Shown in pieces: positions 34,401-43,890 of a stretch of DNA of 64,000 nt. Under the pieces are notes generated by a model that worked only from the letters and a program-made list of their open reading frames with translations, did no database searches and had not been told where the DNA came from. The translations under genes were made by a program, and so were the position numbers. This DNA comes from Hordeum vulgare subsp. vulgare (taxonomy: Eukaryota; Streptophyta; Magnoliopsida; Poales; Poaceae): contig NC_058518.1 of assembly GCF_904849725.1 (NCBI RefSeq), positions 414,477,081 through 414,541,080 of the forward strand, given 5' to 3'. Positions within the stretch are counted from its first letter, which is position 1. Every line of letters starts with the position of its first letter.

Positions 34401-35389
34401 TATTATATGTGGATGACATATTACTAATTGGGAACAACATAGAGCTTTTGGAGAGCATAAAAGGTTACTTGAATAAAAGTTTCTCTATGAAGGACCTAGG
34501 AGAAGTTGCTTTCATTCTAGGCATTAAGATCTATAGGGATAGATCAAGATGCCTGATAGGACTTTCACAAAGCACATACCTTGATAAAGTTTTGAAGAGG
34601 TTCAAAATGGAACAGTCCAAGAAGGGGTTCTTGCCAGTTTTACAAGGTACGAGATTGAGTAAGACTCAGTGCCCAGCAACTGATGAAGATACAGAGCATA
34701 TGCACTCCGTCCCCTATGCTTCAGCCATAGGTTCTATCATGTATGCGATGCTGTGCACTAGACCGGATGTTAGCCTGGCCATAAGTATGGCAGGTAGGTT
34801 CCAGAGTAATCCAGGAGCGGATCACTGGACAGCGGTCAAGAATATCCTGAAGTACCTGAAAAGGACTAAGGAGATGTTTCTCGTGTATGGAGGTGACGAA
34901 GAGCTCGCCGTAAAAGGTTACGTCGATGCAAGCTTTAACACAGATCCGGACGACTCTAAGTCGCAAACCGGATACGTATTTATTCTTAATGGGGGTGCAG
35001 TAAGCTGGTGTAGTTCCAAGCAAAACGTCGTAGCAGATTCTACATGTGAAGCAGAGTACATGGCTGCCTCGGAGGCGGCTAAAGAGGGTGTCTGGATGAA
35101 GCAGTTCATGACGGATCTTGGAGTGGTGCCAAGTGCACTGGATCCAATAACCTTGTTCTGTGACAACACTGGTGCCATTGCCTTAGCAAAGGAACCACGG
35201 TTTCACAAGAAGACCAGACACATCAAACGACGCTTCAACCTCATCCGCGACTACGTCGAGGAAGAGGACGTAAATATATGCAAGGTGCACACGGATCTGA
35301 ATGTAGCAGACCCGCTGACTAAACCTCTTCCACGGCCAAAACATGATCGACAGCAGAGCTGTATGGGTGTTAGATTTATTACAATGTAA
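31409..35389 (+). CDS. gag-pol: Element I Copia gag-pol polyprotein, integrase active site altered
   Basis: One open frame of 1326 codons starts at MAHASVILNF. Domains in order: Copia gag (about 1-230), CCHC zinc knuckle (C252, C255, H260, C265), protease (D302-T-G-S), pre-integrase zinc motif (WHCRLGHIG...CEPC, about 440-485), integrase core (about 490-660), reverse transcriptase (about 830-1075, YVDD at 1000-1003) and RNase H (about 1165-1300, D1173, E1214). Length matches the family. The integrase has D500 and E599, but residue 563 is glycine in LRSGRGGEYLS, where the family has LRSDRGGEYLS and the D,D(35)E spacing demands aspartate. The protein is therefore probably unable to integrate. 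YGLVQASRSW (usually YGLKQ) is a second odd residue. Confidence 0.95.
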   Translation: MAHASVILNFNTFLEKAKLKYYGSNFVDWARNLKLILQAGKKDYVLNAALGDEPPATADQDVKNAWLARKEDYSIVQCAVLYGLEPGLQRRFERHGAFEMFQELKFIFQKNARIERYETSDKFYACKMEENSSVSEHVLKMSGYSNRLTELGIELSQEAITDRILQSLPPSYKGFVLNYNMQGMNKSPGELFAMLKVAESELRKEHQVLMVRKTTSFKRNGKGKKGNSKKSGKPVANPPKKPKARPKPETKCFYCKGMGHWKRNCPKYLADKKAGKEKSGIFDIHVIDVYLTSSRSSAWVLDTGSVAHICNSKQELRNRRRLAKDEVTMRVGNGSKVDAIAVGTVSLQLPSGLVMNLKHCYLVPALSMNIISGSCLLRDGYSFKSENNGCSISMSNIFYGHAPNVRGLFILNLDSDTHIHNIETKRVRVNNDSAIFLWHCRLGHIGIKRIKKLHADGLLESLDFDSLDTCEPCLMGKMTKTPFSGTMERASDLLEIIHTDVCGPMSVEARGGYRYFLTFTYDLSRYGYVYLMKHKSETFEKFKQFQSEVENHRNKKIKFLRSGRGGEYLSFEFGTHLRQCGIVSQLTPPGTPQRNGVSERRNRTLLEMVRSMMSLTDLPLSFWGYALETAAFTLNRAPSKSVETTPYELWYGKRPKLSFLKFWGCDAYVKKLQPEKLEPKAEKCVFIGYPKETVGYTFYLKSEGKVFVAKNGTFLKKEFLSRELSGRKIELDEVVEPLIPLDGGAGQGETSVIATPVEEEVNDDDHVTPVQVSVEPRRSTRSRAAPEWYGNPVLSIMLLDNNEPANYEEAMVGPDSNKWLEAMKSEIGSMYDNKVWTLEILPEGRKAIENKWIFKKKTDADGNVTVYKARLVAKGFSQVPGVDYDETFSPVAMLKSVRIMLAIAAFFDYEIWQMDVKTAFLNGFLKEELYMMQPEGFVDPKNADKVCKLQRSIYGLVQASRSWNKCFDEVIKAFGFIQVVGESCIYKKVSGSSVAFLILYVDDILLIGNNIELLESIKGYLNKSFSMKDLGEVAFILGIKIYRDRSRCLIGLSQSTYLDKVLKRFKMEQSKKGFLPVLQGTRLSKTQCPATDEDTEHMHSVPYASAIGSIMYAMLCTRPDVSLAISMAGRFQSNPGADHWTAVKNILKYLKRTKEMFLVYGGDEELAVKGYVDASFNTDPDDSKSQTGYVFILNGGAVSWCSSKQNVVADSTCEAEYMAASEAAKEGVWMKQFMTDLGVVPSALDPITLFCDNTGAIALAKEPRFHKKTRHIKRRFNLIRDYVEEEDVNICKVHTDLNVADPLTKPLPRPKHDRQQSCMGVRFITM

Positions 35390-35432
35390 TTCACATGGTG
35401 ATGTGAGGGCTAGATTATTGACTCTAGTGCCA

Positions 35433-35440
35433 GTGGGAGA
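35433..35440 (+). other. Element I polypurine tract
   Basis: GTGGGAGA lies just before the 3' LTR start at 35442 and would prime plus-strand synthesis. Confidence 0.75.
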
Positions 35441-35441
35441 C

Positions 35442-37265
35442 TGTTGGAATTATGCCCTAGAGGCAATAATAAATGTATAGTTATTATTATAATTCCTGTA
35501 TCAAGATAATAGTTTATTATCCATGCTATAATTGTATTGAATGAAGACTCATTTACATGTGTGGATACATAGACAAAACACTGTCCCTAGCATGCCTCTA
35601 GTTGGCTAGCCAGTTGATCGATGATAGTCAGTGTCTTCTGATTATGAACAAGGTGTTGTTGCTTGATAACTGGATCACGTCATTGGGAGAATCACGTGAT
35701 GGACTAGACCCAAACTAATAGACGTAGCATGTTGATCGTGTCATTTTGTTGCTACTGTTTTCTGCGTGTCAAGTATTTATTCCTATGACCATGAGATCAT
35801 ATAACTCACTGACACCGGAGGAATGCTTTGTGTGTATCAAACGTCGCAACGTAACTGGGTGACTATAAAGATGCTCTACAGGTATCTCCGAAGGTGTTAG
35901 TTGAGTTAGTATGGACCAACACTGGGATTTGTCACTCCGTGTGATGGAGAGGTATCTCGGGGCCCACTCGGTAATACAACATCACACACAAGCCTTGCAA
36001 GCAATGTAACTTGGTGTAAGTTGCGGGATCTTGTATTACGGAACGAGTAAAGAGACTTTCCGGTAAACGAGATTGAAATAGGTATGCGGATACTGACGAT
36101 CGAATCTCGGGCAAGTAACATACCGAAGGACAAAGGGAATGACATACGGGATTATACGAATCATTGGCACTGAGGTTCAAACGATAAGATCTTCGTAGAA
36201 TATGTAGGATCCAATATGGGCATCCAGGTCCCGCTATTGGATATTGACCGAGGAGTCTCTCGGGTCATTTCTACATAGTTCTCGAACCCGCAGGGTCTGC
36301 ACACTTAAGGTTCGACGTTGTTTTATGCGTATTTGAGTTATATGGTTGGTTACCGAATGTTGTTCGGAGTCCCGGATGAGATCACGGACGTCACGAGGGT
36401 TTCCGGAATGGTCCGGAAACAAAGATTGATATATAGGATGACCTCATTTGATTACCGGAAGGTTTTCGGAGTTACCGGGAATGTACCGGGAATGACGAAT
36501 GGGTTCCGGGAGTTCACCGGGGGGGCAACCCACCCCGGGGAAGCCCATAGGCTTTTGGGAGACACACCAGCCCTTAGTGGGCTGGTGGGACAGCCCCAAG
36601 GGGGCCTATGCGCCAAGAGAAGTAAATCAAAGGAAAAGAAAAAAAAAGAGGGAGGAAGTGGGAAGGGAGGGGGACTCCTCCCACCAAACCAAGTCCAACT
36701 CGGTTTGGGGGCGGAGTCCTCCCCCCCCCCTTGGCTCGGCCGACCCCTTGAGGGTCCCTTGGACCCCAAGGCAAGGTTCCCCTCCCTCCTCCTATATATA
36801 TGGAGCTTTTAGGGCAGATTTGAGACGACTTTCTCACGGTTGCCTGACCACATATCTCCATAGTTTTTCCTCTAGATCACGTTTCTGCGGAGCTCGGGCG
36901 GAGCCCTGCTGAGACAAGATCATCACCAACCTCCGGAGCGCCGTCACGCTGCCGGAGAACTCTTCTACCTCTCCGTCTCTCTTGCTGGATCAAGAAGGCC
37001 GAGATCATCGTCGAGTTGTACGTGTGCTGAACGCGGAGGTGTCGTCCGTTCGGTACTAGATCGTGGGACTGATCGCGGGATTGTTCGCGGGGCGGATCGA
37101 GGGACGTGAGGACGTTCCACTACATCAACCACGTTCTCTAACGCTTCTGCTGTACGATCTACAAGGGTACGTAGATCACTCATCCCCTCTCGTAGATGGA
37201 CATCACCATGATAGGTCTTCGTGCGCGTAGGAAAATTTTTGTTTCCCATGCGACGTTCCCCAACA
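35442..37265 (+). repeat. Element I 3' LTR
   Basis: 1824 bp, TGTTGGAATTATG to CCCCAACA, followed by CTTAT. It retains the 23 bp around GCGCCGTCACGCTGCC that the 5' LTR lost. Confidence 0.96.
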
Positions 37266-37270
37266 CTTAT

Positions 37271-38299
37271 TCCTTCATCCATCGTGGTCTCACCCAAAAC
37301 TTGAAAACTTCAATCACACAAAACTTAACAAAACCTTCGTGAGATCCGTTAGTATAATAAAGTGAATCACCACTTTAAGTACTGTTGTGAACTCATTCCA
37401 AATTCATATTAGCATTATATCTATTGTAATCCTACTTCACCATGGTTCATACCCCCCGATACTACCCATAGATTCATCAAAATAAGAGAACAATGCATAG
37501 AAAACAGAATCTGTCAAAAACAGAACAGTCTGTAGTAATCTGAACTTATACCATACTTATGATACTCGACAAATTCTGGAAAATTATGAAAATTAGGGAA
37601 ATTTCCATATCAATCATAAGCAAAAAGAATCATCTCAAAATCTCTTTCTGGATAGGAATTAAAAATAATTTCGTGAGCACAAAGTTTCTGTCTTTTTCAG
37701 CATGATCAAACAACTATCACCCAAACTAATCATAAAGGCTTTACTTGGCACATTATTTTTATAATAGAATGGAATTGTACAAGGGTATAATTTTTTTTGC
37801 GAGAAACTCGCATAAAAAATTCTACATTGTTTCCATGATCATGAACACAAGTGTTCAAAGTCGACCCTCACTTCCGTAATGCATCACCTTTCAATCGCTT
37901 CTCTTTCTGAAAAAGTTTTAAGTTCCCCTCTATATTTTTTTTGTTTTTAAACTATATAAAATCACTCAACAGAAATAAAATGACTCTCTAAAACTTCCGG
38001 GTTGTCTCCCAGGCAGCGCTTTCTTTAAAGCCATTAAGCTAGGTATAAAGTGCTCAAGTAATGGATCCACCCGAATCCCAAGGTATATCAAAGCCAATAT
38101 TAATTAACAATGATTTGTAATTTAGTACTGAGCACAAGGTAACATATATCATGCAATGACAAAGTCTAAGTCCCTTCCTATGCATTGGCATGTCATAAAA
38201 GAACAATTCATGCACAACAAGTAAAGGCCAATACATAGCATAAGCAGTTTCTTGCAATTTTATCGTATTGGAAACATAGAGAGGTGGAGATGTAGTTCC
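37271..38299 (-). other. Element C internal region between element I and the gag-like gene
   Basis: AT-rich, with no coding frame I can support. It contains a small hairpin GCGAG-AAA-CTCGC (about 37799-37811). It may be the 3' UTR of the gag-like gene. Confidence 0.5.
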
Positions 38300-39402
38300 T
38301 CATTCATAATACTTGCAAGTAGGAGCATCAAGAACATGCATATTATATTCATCAAAATCATCATGTGTAATAGTAGAAGGCAACCCATCTATGTAATCCC
38401 TAATAAGAGCAAACTTCTCCGATATAATGTAGTTGGGAGAGTTCAAAAAGATAATAGGACTATCATAAGTGGGTGTGATAGCAACAATTTCATGTTTAAC
38501 ATAAGGAACTATAGCAAGTTCATCTTCATAAGCATCATTCATATTGGCATCATGGCCACAAGCATAGCAAGCATCAAGTTCATCAAAAATGGATATTTCA
38601 AACGAATCCAAGGGATCACAGCAATCAACATAGCATTCATCCTTCGGTAAGAACGAAGGGAAATTAAACAATCTATGAGTTGAAGAGTTACTATCATTAG
38701 AAGGTGGGCACGGGTAGCTAGTCCGCTCTTCCTCCTTTTGTTCTTCGCTCTCCTCGTCATCTTTTTCATCTAATGAGCTCCCACTTTCAACATTTTCTTC
38801 TTCCATAGTTTCGTGCAAAATATTAGTCTCTTCTTGGGCAGCGTAGAATTTCTCCATAAATCGATAAATATGGGCATTATATTCATAATTAGTATAACAA
38901 TAATGAAGCATAACCAAATTTTCAGATCGGTAAGCAGCATCATCATTATCATCACACCTTTTAAACAGAGCTTCAATTTCATAAGCACCCATAAAAGCGA
39001 CAAAGTCTTCTATTTGTTCCACATCATAGTAATCATATATACCATTAGCATAAGAAGCCAAGGTTTCATTAGCATTAAATTTACAAGAAAAGGGAAGGTG
39101 TTAAGCCTTCATCCTAGAGCAACAAGTAATATCATATCTCGAGCATAGCTCCCAAGCATACCATTTCAACAAATGAATTTGATCCCTTAATAGTTTCCCT
39201 TTTTGAGTCAAGCGATAATCCCTAAAGTATTCATGTTGATCCAACGTGTATCCCATTATATAATTTCGTGGGGCTTCTCAGGATTATTAAAGAAGTGCAT
39301 AATATTTTCCACATAACGAGCATCGAGGGTTTTAGGAGGTTCCCCATCTCCATGAGTAGCAAGTACACCTAATGTTTTTGGTATTTCATATTCCATATCC
39401 AT
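38300..39402 (-). pseudogene. Element C gag-like acidic protein gene, broken
   Basis: This minus-strand gene would start at ATG 39402 (MDMEYEIPKTLGV). The first about 50 codons are followed by a frameshift near 39258 and a TAA near 39107. The longest piece is 253 codons (38300-39061). It is acidic, rich in D, E, Y and C (SLDEKDDEESEEQKEEERT; DELDACYACGHDANMNDAYE), with no zinc knuckle, protease or polymerase motif. Its place right after the primer site suggests a Gag or packaging role, but I recognise no domain. Similar proteins are common in non-autonomous Triticeae repeats, from memory. Confidence 0.55.
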
Positions 39403-39496
39403 AACTAAATATAGAGAACAACTTAGAACAGCAAATAAATATACTTAGTGATAAAGCAAACAAGCACACACGAGAATATTTACCCCACGCTATTGC

Positions 39497-39514
39497 GCCC
39501 CGGCAACGGCGTCA
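39497..39514 (-). other. Element C primer-binding site (tRNA-Asp, one mismatch)
   Basis: The minus strand reads TGACGCCGTTGCCGGGGC, one base off the usual TGGCGCC start, 11 bp from the LTR border at 39526. Confidence 0.75.
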
Positions 39515-39525
39515 GAAAAAGGTCT

Positions 39526-40794
39526 TGATAACCCACAAGTATAGTGTTGGGGATCAATTGTTGCCTTTATTGATAAGTAAGAGTGTCGAACCCAACGAGG
39601 AGCTAAAGGTAGGACAAATATTCCCTCAAGTTCTATCGACCACCGATACAACTCCGTGCATACTTTACGTTCTCTTTACCTAGAACAAGTATGAAACTAG
39701 AAGTACTTTGTAGGGATAGGATAGGTTAGCAAGAAAGGAAAGAACACGTAAATAAAACTAGGGGCTGGTTAGATGAAGAAACAATTACGTTAGTTTAACG
39801 AGTGTGGAAAAGTGGTGGTAGGAGTTGCGGAATTGTCCCTAAGCAATTGACTATGTTACTAGACTGATAGCAAGTTTTATGTGGGAGAGGCCACTGCTAG
39901 CATGTCATCCCTTACTTGGAATTCTATGCACTTATGATTGGAACTATTAGCAAGCATGCGCAACTACTAACGTTCATTAAGGTAAAACCCAACCATAGCA
40001 ATAAGATATATTGGCCCTCCTTCAATCTCGTATGCATCAATTTCTATGCTAGGCTGAAGCTTTTGTCACAGTTGCCCTCCAATACATAGTCCTATTAACA
40101 TACTACTAACCCTATGGTGTGATCCACGCGCGCGCTCATATGATGGGCACCAAAGGACAGCAACATAACCACAAGCAAATTAAACCAATCATAGCAATTC
40201 ATCAATCACCGATAGGACAACGAAAATCTACTCAGACATCATAGAATGGCAACACATCATTGGATAATAATATGAAGCATAAAGCACCATGTTCAAGTAG
40301 AGGGTACAGCGGGTTGCGGGAGAGTGGACCGTTGAATATAGATGGGGGAAGGTGATGGAGGTGTTGGTGAAGATGACGGAGGTGTTGGTGTAGATCGCCG
40401 TCGCACGATGATGCCCCGGGCGGCGTTCTGGCGCCGCCGGGAGAGAGGGGGAGAGAGCCCCCTTTCTTGTTCTTCTTCCTTGACCTCCTCCCTAGATGGG
40501 AGAAGGGTTTCCCCTCTGGTCCATGGTCTCCATGGTGGCGGAGGGGCAAGAGCCCCTCCGAGATTGGATCTCTCTCTCTGTGTACTTCTGTTTCTTTGCT
40601 CCCAGAATTTGCCTTTCACCGTTTCTTAAATTCCTGGAGATCCGAAACTACGATTGGGCTGAAATTTTAACACGATTTTCTTTCGATATTAGCTTTCTTG
40701 TGACGAAAGAAGGGCCCCAACCGCCTTAGGGATTGGTCATAAGTCTGCCAGGCGCGGCACCCGCCCTCTAGGGAGCGCCTAGGGGGCTTGTGAC
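39526..40794 (-). repeat. Element C 5' LTR (right copy, truncated)
   Basis: It matches 24675-25938 with few percent divergence and stops after GGGGGCTTGTGAC. The missing part is the start of the LTR in element direction, including the TGATACG terminus. The break falls exactly at the end of the stem-loop right arm. Confidence 0.8.
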
Positions 40795-40829
40795 TGCTAC
40801 TGTGTCAACAGACCTTCCGTGGCAACGAC
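40795..40829 (-). other. Element D fragment, left piece
   Basis: These 35 bp (TGCTACTGTGTCAACAGACC onward) join without overlap to 49787 once element II is removed. The sequence is unrelated to C and is the inner part of element D. ACGAC (40825-40829) is the target duplication of element II. Confidence 0.55.
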
Positions 40830-42637
40830 TGTTGGAAATATGCCCTAGAGGCAATAATAAATTAGTTATTATTATATTTCTTAGTTCATGGTAATCGTTT
40901 ATTATCCATGCTATAATTTATTGATTGGAAACACAGTGCATGTGTGGATACATAGACAAAACACTGTCCCTAGTAAGCCTCTAGTTGACTAGCTCGTTGA
41001 TCAAAGATGGTCAACGTTTCCTGACCATAGGCAAGTGTTGTCACTTGATAACGGGATCACATCATTAGGAGAATCATGTGATGGACTAGACCCAAACTAA
41101 TAGACGTAGCATGTTGATCGTGTCATTTTGTTGCTACTGTTTTCTACATGTCAAGTATTTGTTCCTATGACCATGAGATCATATAACTCACTGACACCGG
41201 AGGAATGCTTTGTGTGTATCAAACGTCGCAACGTAACTGGGTGACTATAAAGATGCTCTACAGGTATCTCCGAAGGTGTTCGTTGAGTTAGTATGGATCG
41301 AGACTGGGATTTGTCACTTCGTGTGACGGAGAGGTATCTCGGGGCCCACTCGGTAATACAACATCACACACAAGCCTTGCAAGCAATGTGACTTAGTGTA
41401 AGTTGCGGGATCTTGTATTACGGAACGAGTAAAGAGAATTGCCGGTAAACGAGATTGAAATATGTATGCGGATACTGACGATCGAATCTCGGGCAAGTAA
41501 CATACCGAAGGACAAAGGGAATGACATACGGGATTATATGAATCCTTGGCATTGAGGTTCAAACGATAAGATCTTCGTAGAATATGTGGGATCCAATATG
41601 GGCATCGAGGTCCCGCTATTGGATATTGACCGAGGAGTCACTCGGGTCATGTCTACATAGTTCTCGAACCCGCAGGGTCTGCACACTTAAGGTTCGGCGT
41701 TGTTTTATGCGTATTTGAGTTATATGGTTGGTTACCGAATGTTGTTCGGAGTCCCGGATGAGATCACGGACGTCACGAGGGTTTCCGGAATGGTCCGGAA
41801 ATGAAGATTGATATATAGGATGACCTCATTTGATTCCCGGAAGGTTTTTGGAGTTACCGGGAATGTACCGGGAATGACGAATGGGTTCTGGGTGTTCACC
41901 GGGGGGGCAACCCACCCCGGGGAAGCCCATAGGCCTTGGGGGTGGCGCACCAGCCCTTTGTGGGCTGGTGGGACAGCCCAAGAAGTCCCTATGCGCCATA
42001 GGAAGAAAATCAAAGAGAAAAAAAAGAGGAGGTGGGAAAAAGGGGAAGGACTCCACCTTCCAAACCTAGTTGGATTTGGTTTGGAAGGGGAGGACTCCCC
42101 CCCTTGGCTCGGACGAACCCCTTGGGGGTCCTTGGACACCAAGGCAAGGCTCTCCCTCTTCCCCCTATATATACGGAGGTTTTAGGGCTGATTTGAGACA
42201 ACTTTGCCACGGCAGCCCGACCACATATCTCCACGGTTTCACCTCTAGATCGCATTTCTGCGGAGCTCGGGCGGAGCCCTGCTGAGATAAGATCACCACC
42301 AACCTCCGGAGCACCGTCACGCTGCCGGAGAACTCATCTACCTCTCCGTCTCTCTTGCTAGATCAAGAAGGCCGAGATCATCGTCGAGCTATACGTGTGC
42401 TGAACTCGGAGGTGCCGTCCGTTCGGCACTAGATCGTGGGACTGATCGCGGGACGGTTCGCGGGGCGGATCGAGGGACGTGAGGACGTTCCACTACATCA
42501 ACCGCGTTCACTAACGCTTCTGTTGTGCGATCTACAAGGGTACGTAGATCGAATATCCCCTCTCGTAGATGGACATCACCATGATAGGTCTTTGTGCGCG
42601 TAGGAAAATTTTTGTTTCCCATGCGACGTTCCCCAAA
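40830..42637 (+). repeat. Element II 5' LTR
   Basis: About 1808 bp beginning TGTTGGAAATATGCCC. The end is blurred (CCCCAAAA instead of CCCCAACA). The adjoining primer site is changed to TGGCATCATGAGC (42639-42651), against TGGTATCAGAGC in element I. Confidence 0.9.
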
Positions 42638-42651
42638 ATGGCATCATGAGC

Positions 42652-43890
42652 TAGGTTCATGCGTAGATGTCTTCTCGAGTAGAACACAAAAGTTTTTGTG
42701 GGCGGTGATGTGCGTTTTGCTGCCCTCCTTAGTCTTTTCTTGATTCCGCGGTATTGTTGGATCGAAGCGGCTCGGACCGACATTACTCGTACGCTTACAA
42801 GAGACTGGTTTCATCGCTACGAGTAACTCCGTTGCTCAAAGATGACTGGCAGGTGTCAGTTTCTCCAACTTTAGTTGAATCGGAATTGACCGAGGAGGTC
42901 CTTGGATGAGGTTAAATAGCAATTCATATATCTCCGTTGTGGTGTTTGCGTAAGTAAGATGCTATCCTACTAGATACCCATGGTCACCACGTAAAACATG
43001 CAATAACAATTAGAGGACGTCTAAGTTTTTTTTGCAGGGTATGCTTGTGATGTGATATGGCCAACGATGTGATGTGATATATTGGATGTATGAGATGATC
43101 ATGTTGTAATAGTTAATATCGACTTGCACGTCGATGGTACGGCAACCGGCAGGAGCCATAGGGTTGTCTTTAAACTAACGTTTGTGCTTGGAGATGCGTT
43201 TACTATATTGCTAGGACGTAGCTTTAGTAGTAATAGCATGAGTAGCACGACAACCTCGATGGCGACACGTTGATGGAGATCATGGTGTGACGCCGGTGAC
43301 AAGAAGATCGTGCCGGTGCTTTGGTGATGGAGATCAAGAAGCACATGATGATGGCCATATCATGTCACTTATGAATTGCATGTGATGTTAATCCTTTATG
43401 CACCTTATCTTGCTTAGAACGACGGTAGCATTATGAGGTGATCTCTCACTAAAATTTCAAGACGAAATTGTGTTCTCCCCGACTGTGCACCGTTGCGACA
43501 GTTCGTCGTTTCGAGACACCACGTGATGATCGGGTGTGATAGACTCAACGTTCACATACAACGGGTGCAAAACAGTTGCACACGCGGAACACTCGGGTTA
43601 AGCTTGACGACCCTAGCATGTGCAGACATGGCCTCGGAACACATGATACCGAAAGTTCGAGCATGAATCGTATAGTTGATATTATTAGCATAGAGATGCT
43701 TATCACTGAAACTATTCTCGACTCACGTGATGATCGGACTTGAGATAGTGGATTTGGATCATGTACCACTCAAATGACTAGAGAGATGTACTTTTTGAGT
43801 GGGAGTTCTTAAGTAATATGATTAACTGAACTAATTGTCATGAACATAGTCTAATGGTCTTTGCGAATTACGATGTAGCTTGCGCTATAG
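42652..43890 (+). other. Element II leader
   Basis: This aligns along its length with the leader of element I (30167-31408) with small indels. No coding frame is supported. Confidence 0.65.

Larger units (their letters stand above)
28350..37265 (+). mobile_element. Element I: complete BARE1/Angela/WIS Copia retrotransposon
   Basis: The 8916-bp element has LTRs at 28350-30153 and 35442-37265, a perfect 5-bp target duplication CTTAT (28345-28349, 37266-37270), a tRNA-iMet primer site, one open gag-pol frame and a purine tract. The LTRs differ by roughly 25-30 substitutions plus a 23-bp deletion (under 2 percent), so it is among the youngest insertions here. At the often used grass rate of 1.3e-8 per site per year this is about 0.6-0.7 million years, a rough hand estimate. 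Confidence 0.96.
24675..40794 (-). mobile_element. Element C: non-autonomous Gypsy derivative, right LTR truncated
   Basis: Two LTRs in minus orientation (24675-26207 and 39526-40794) share the start TGATAACCCACAAGTATA on this strand. The left one is followed by an inverted polypurine tract (GCATCCCCAAGCTT, 26208-26221) and the right one is preceded by an inverted tRNA-Asp primer site, so C reads right to left. Its internal region, apart from inserted element I, has one gag-like gene and about 2-3 kb of noncoding DNA, with no RT or integrase. The right LTR stops after CTTGTGAC at 40794, where the left copy has a further 270 bp. No right target duplication remains. Confidence 0.75.
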
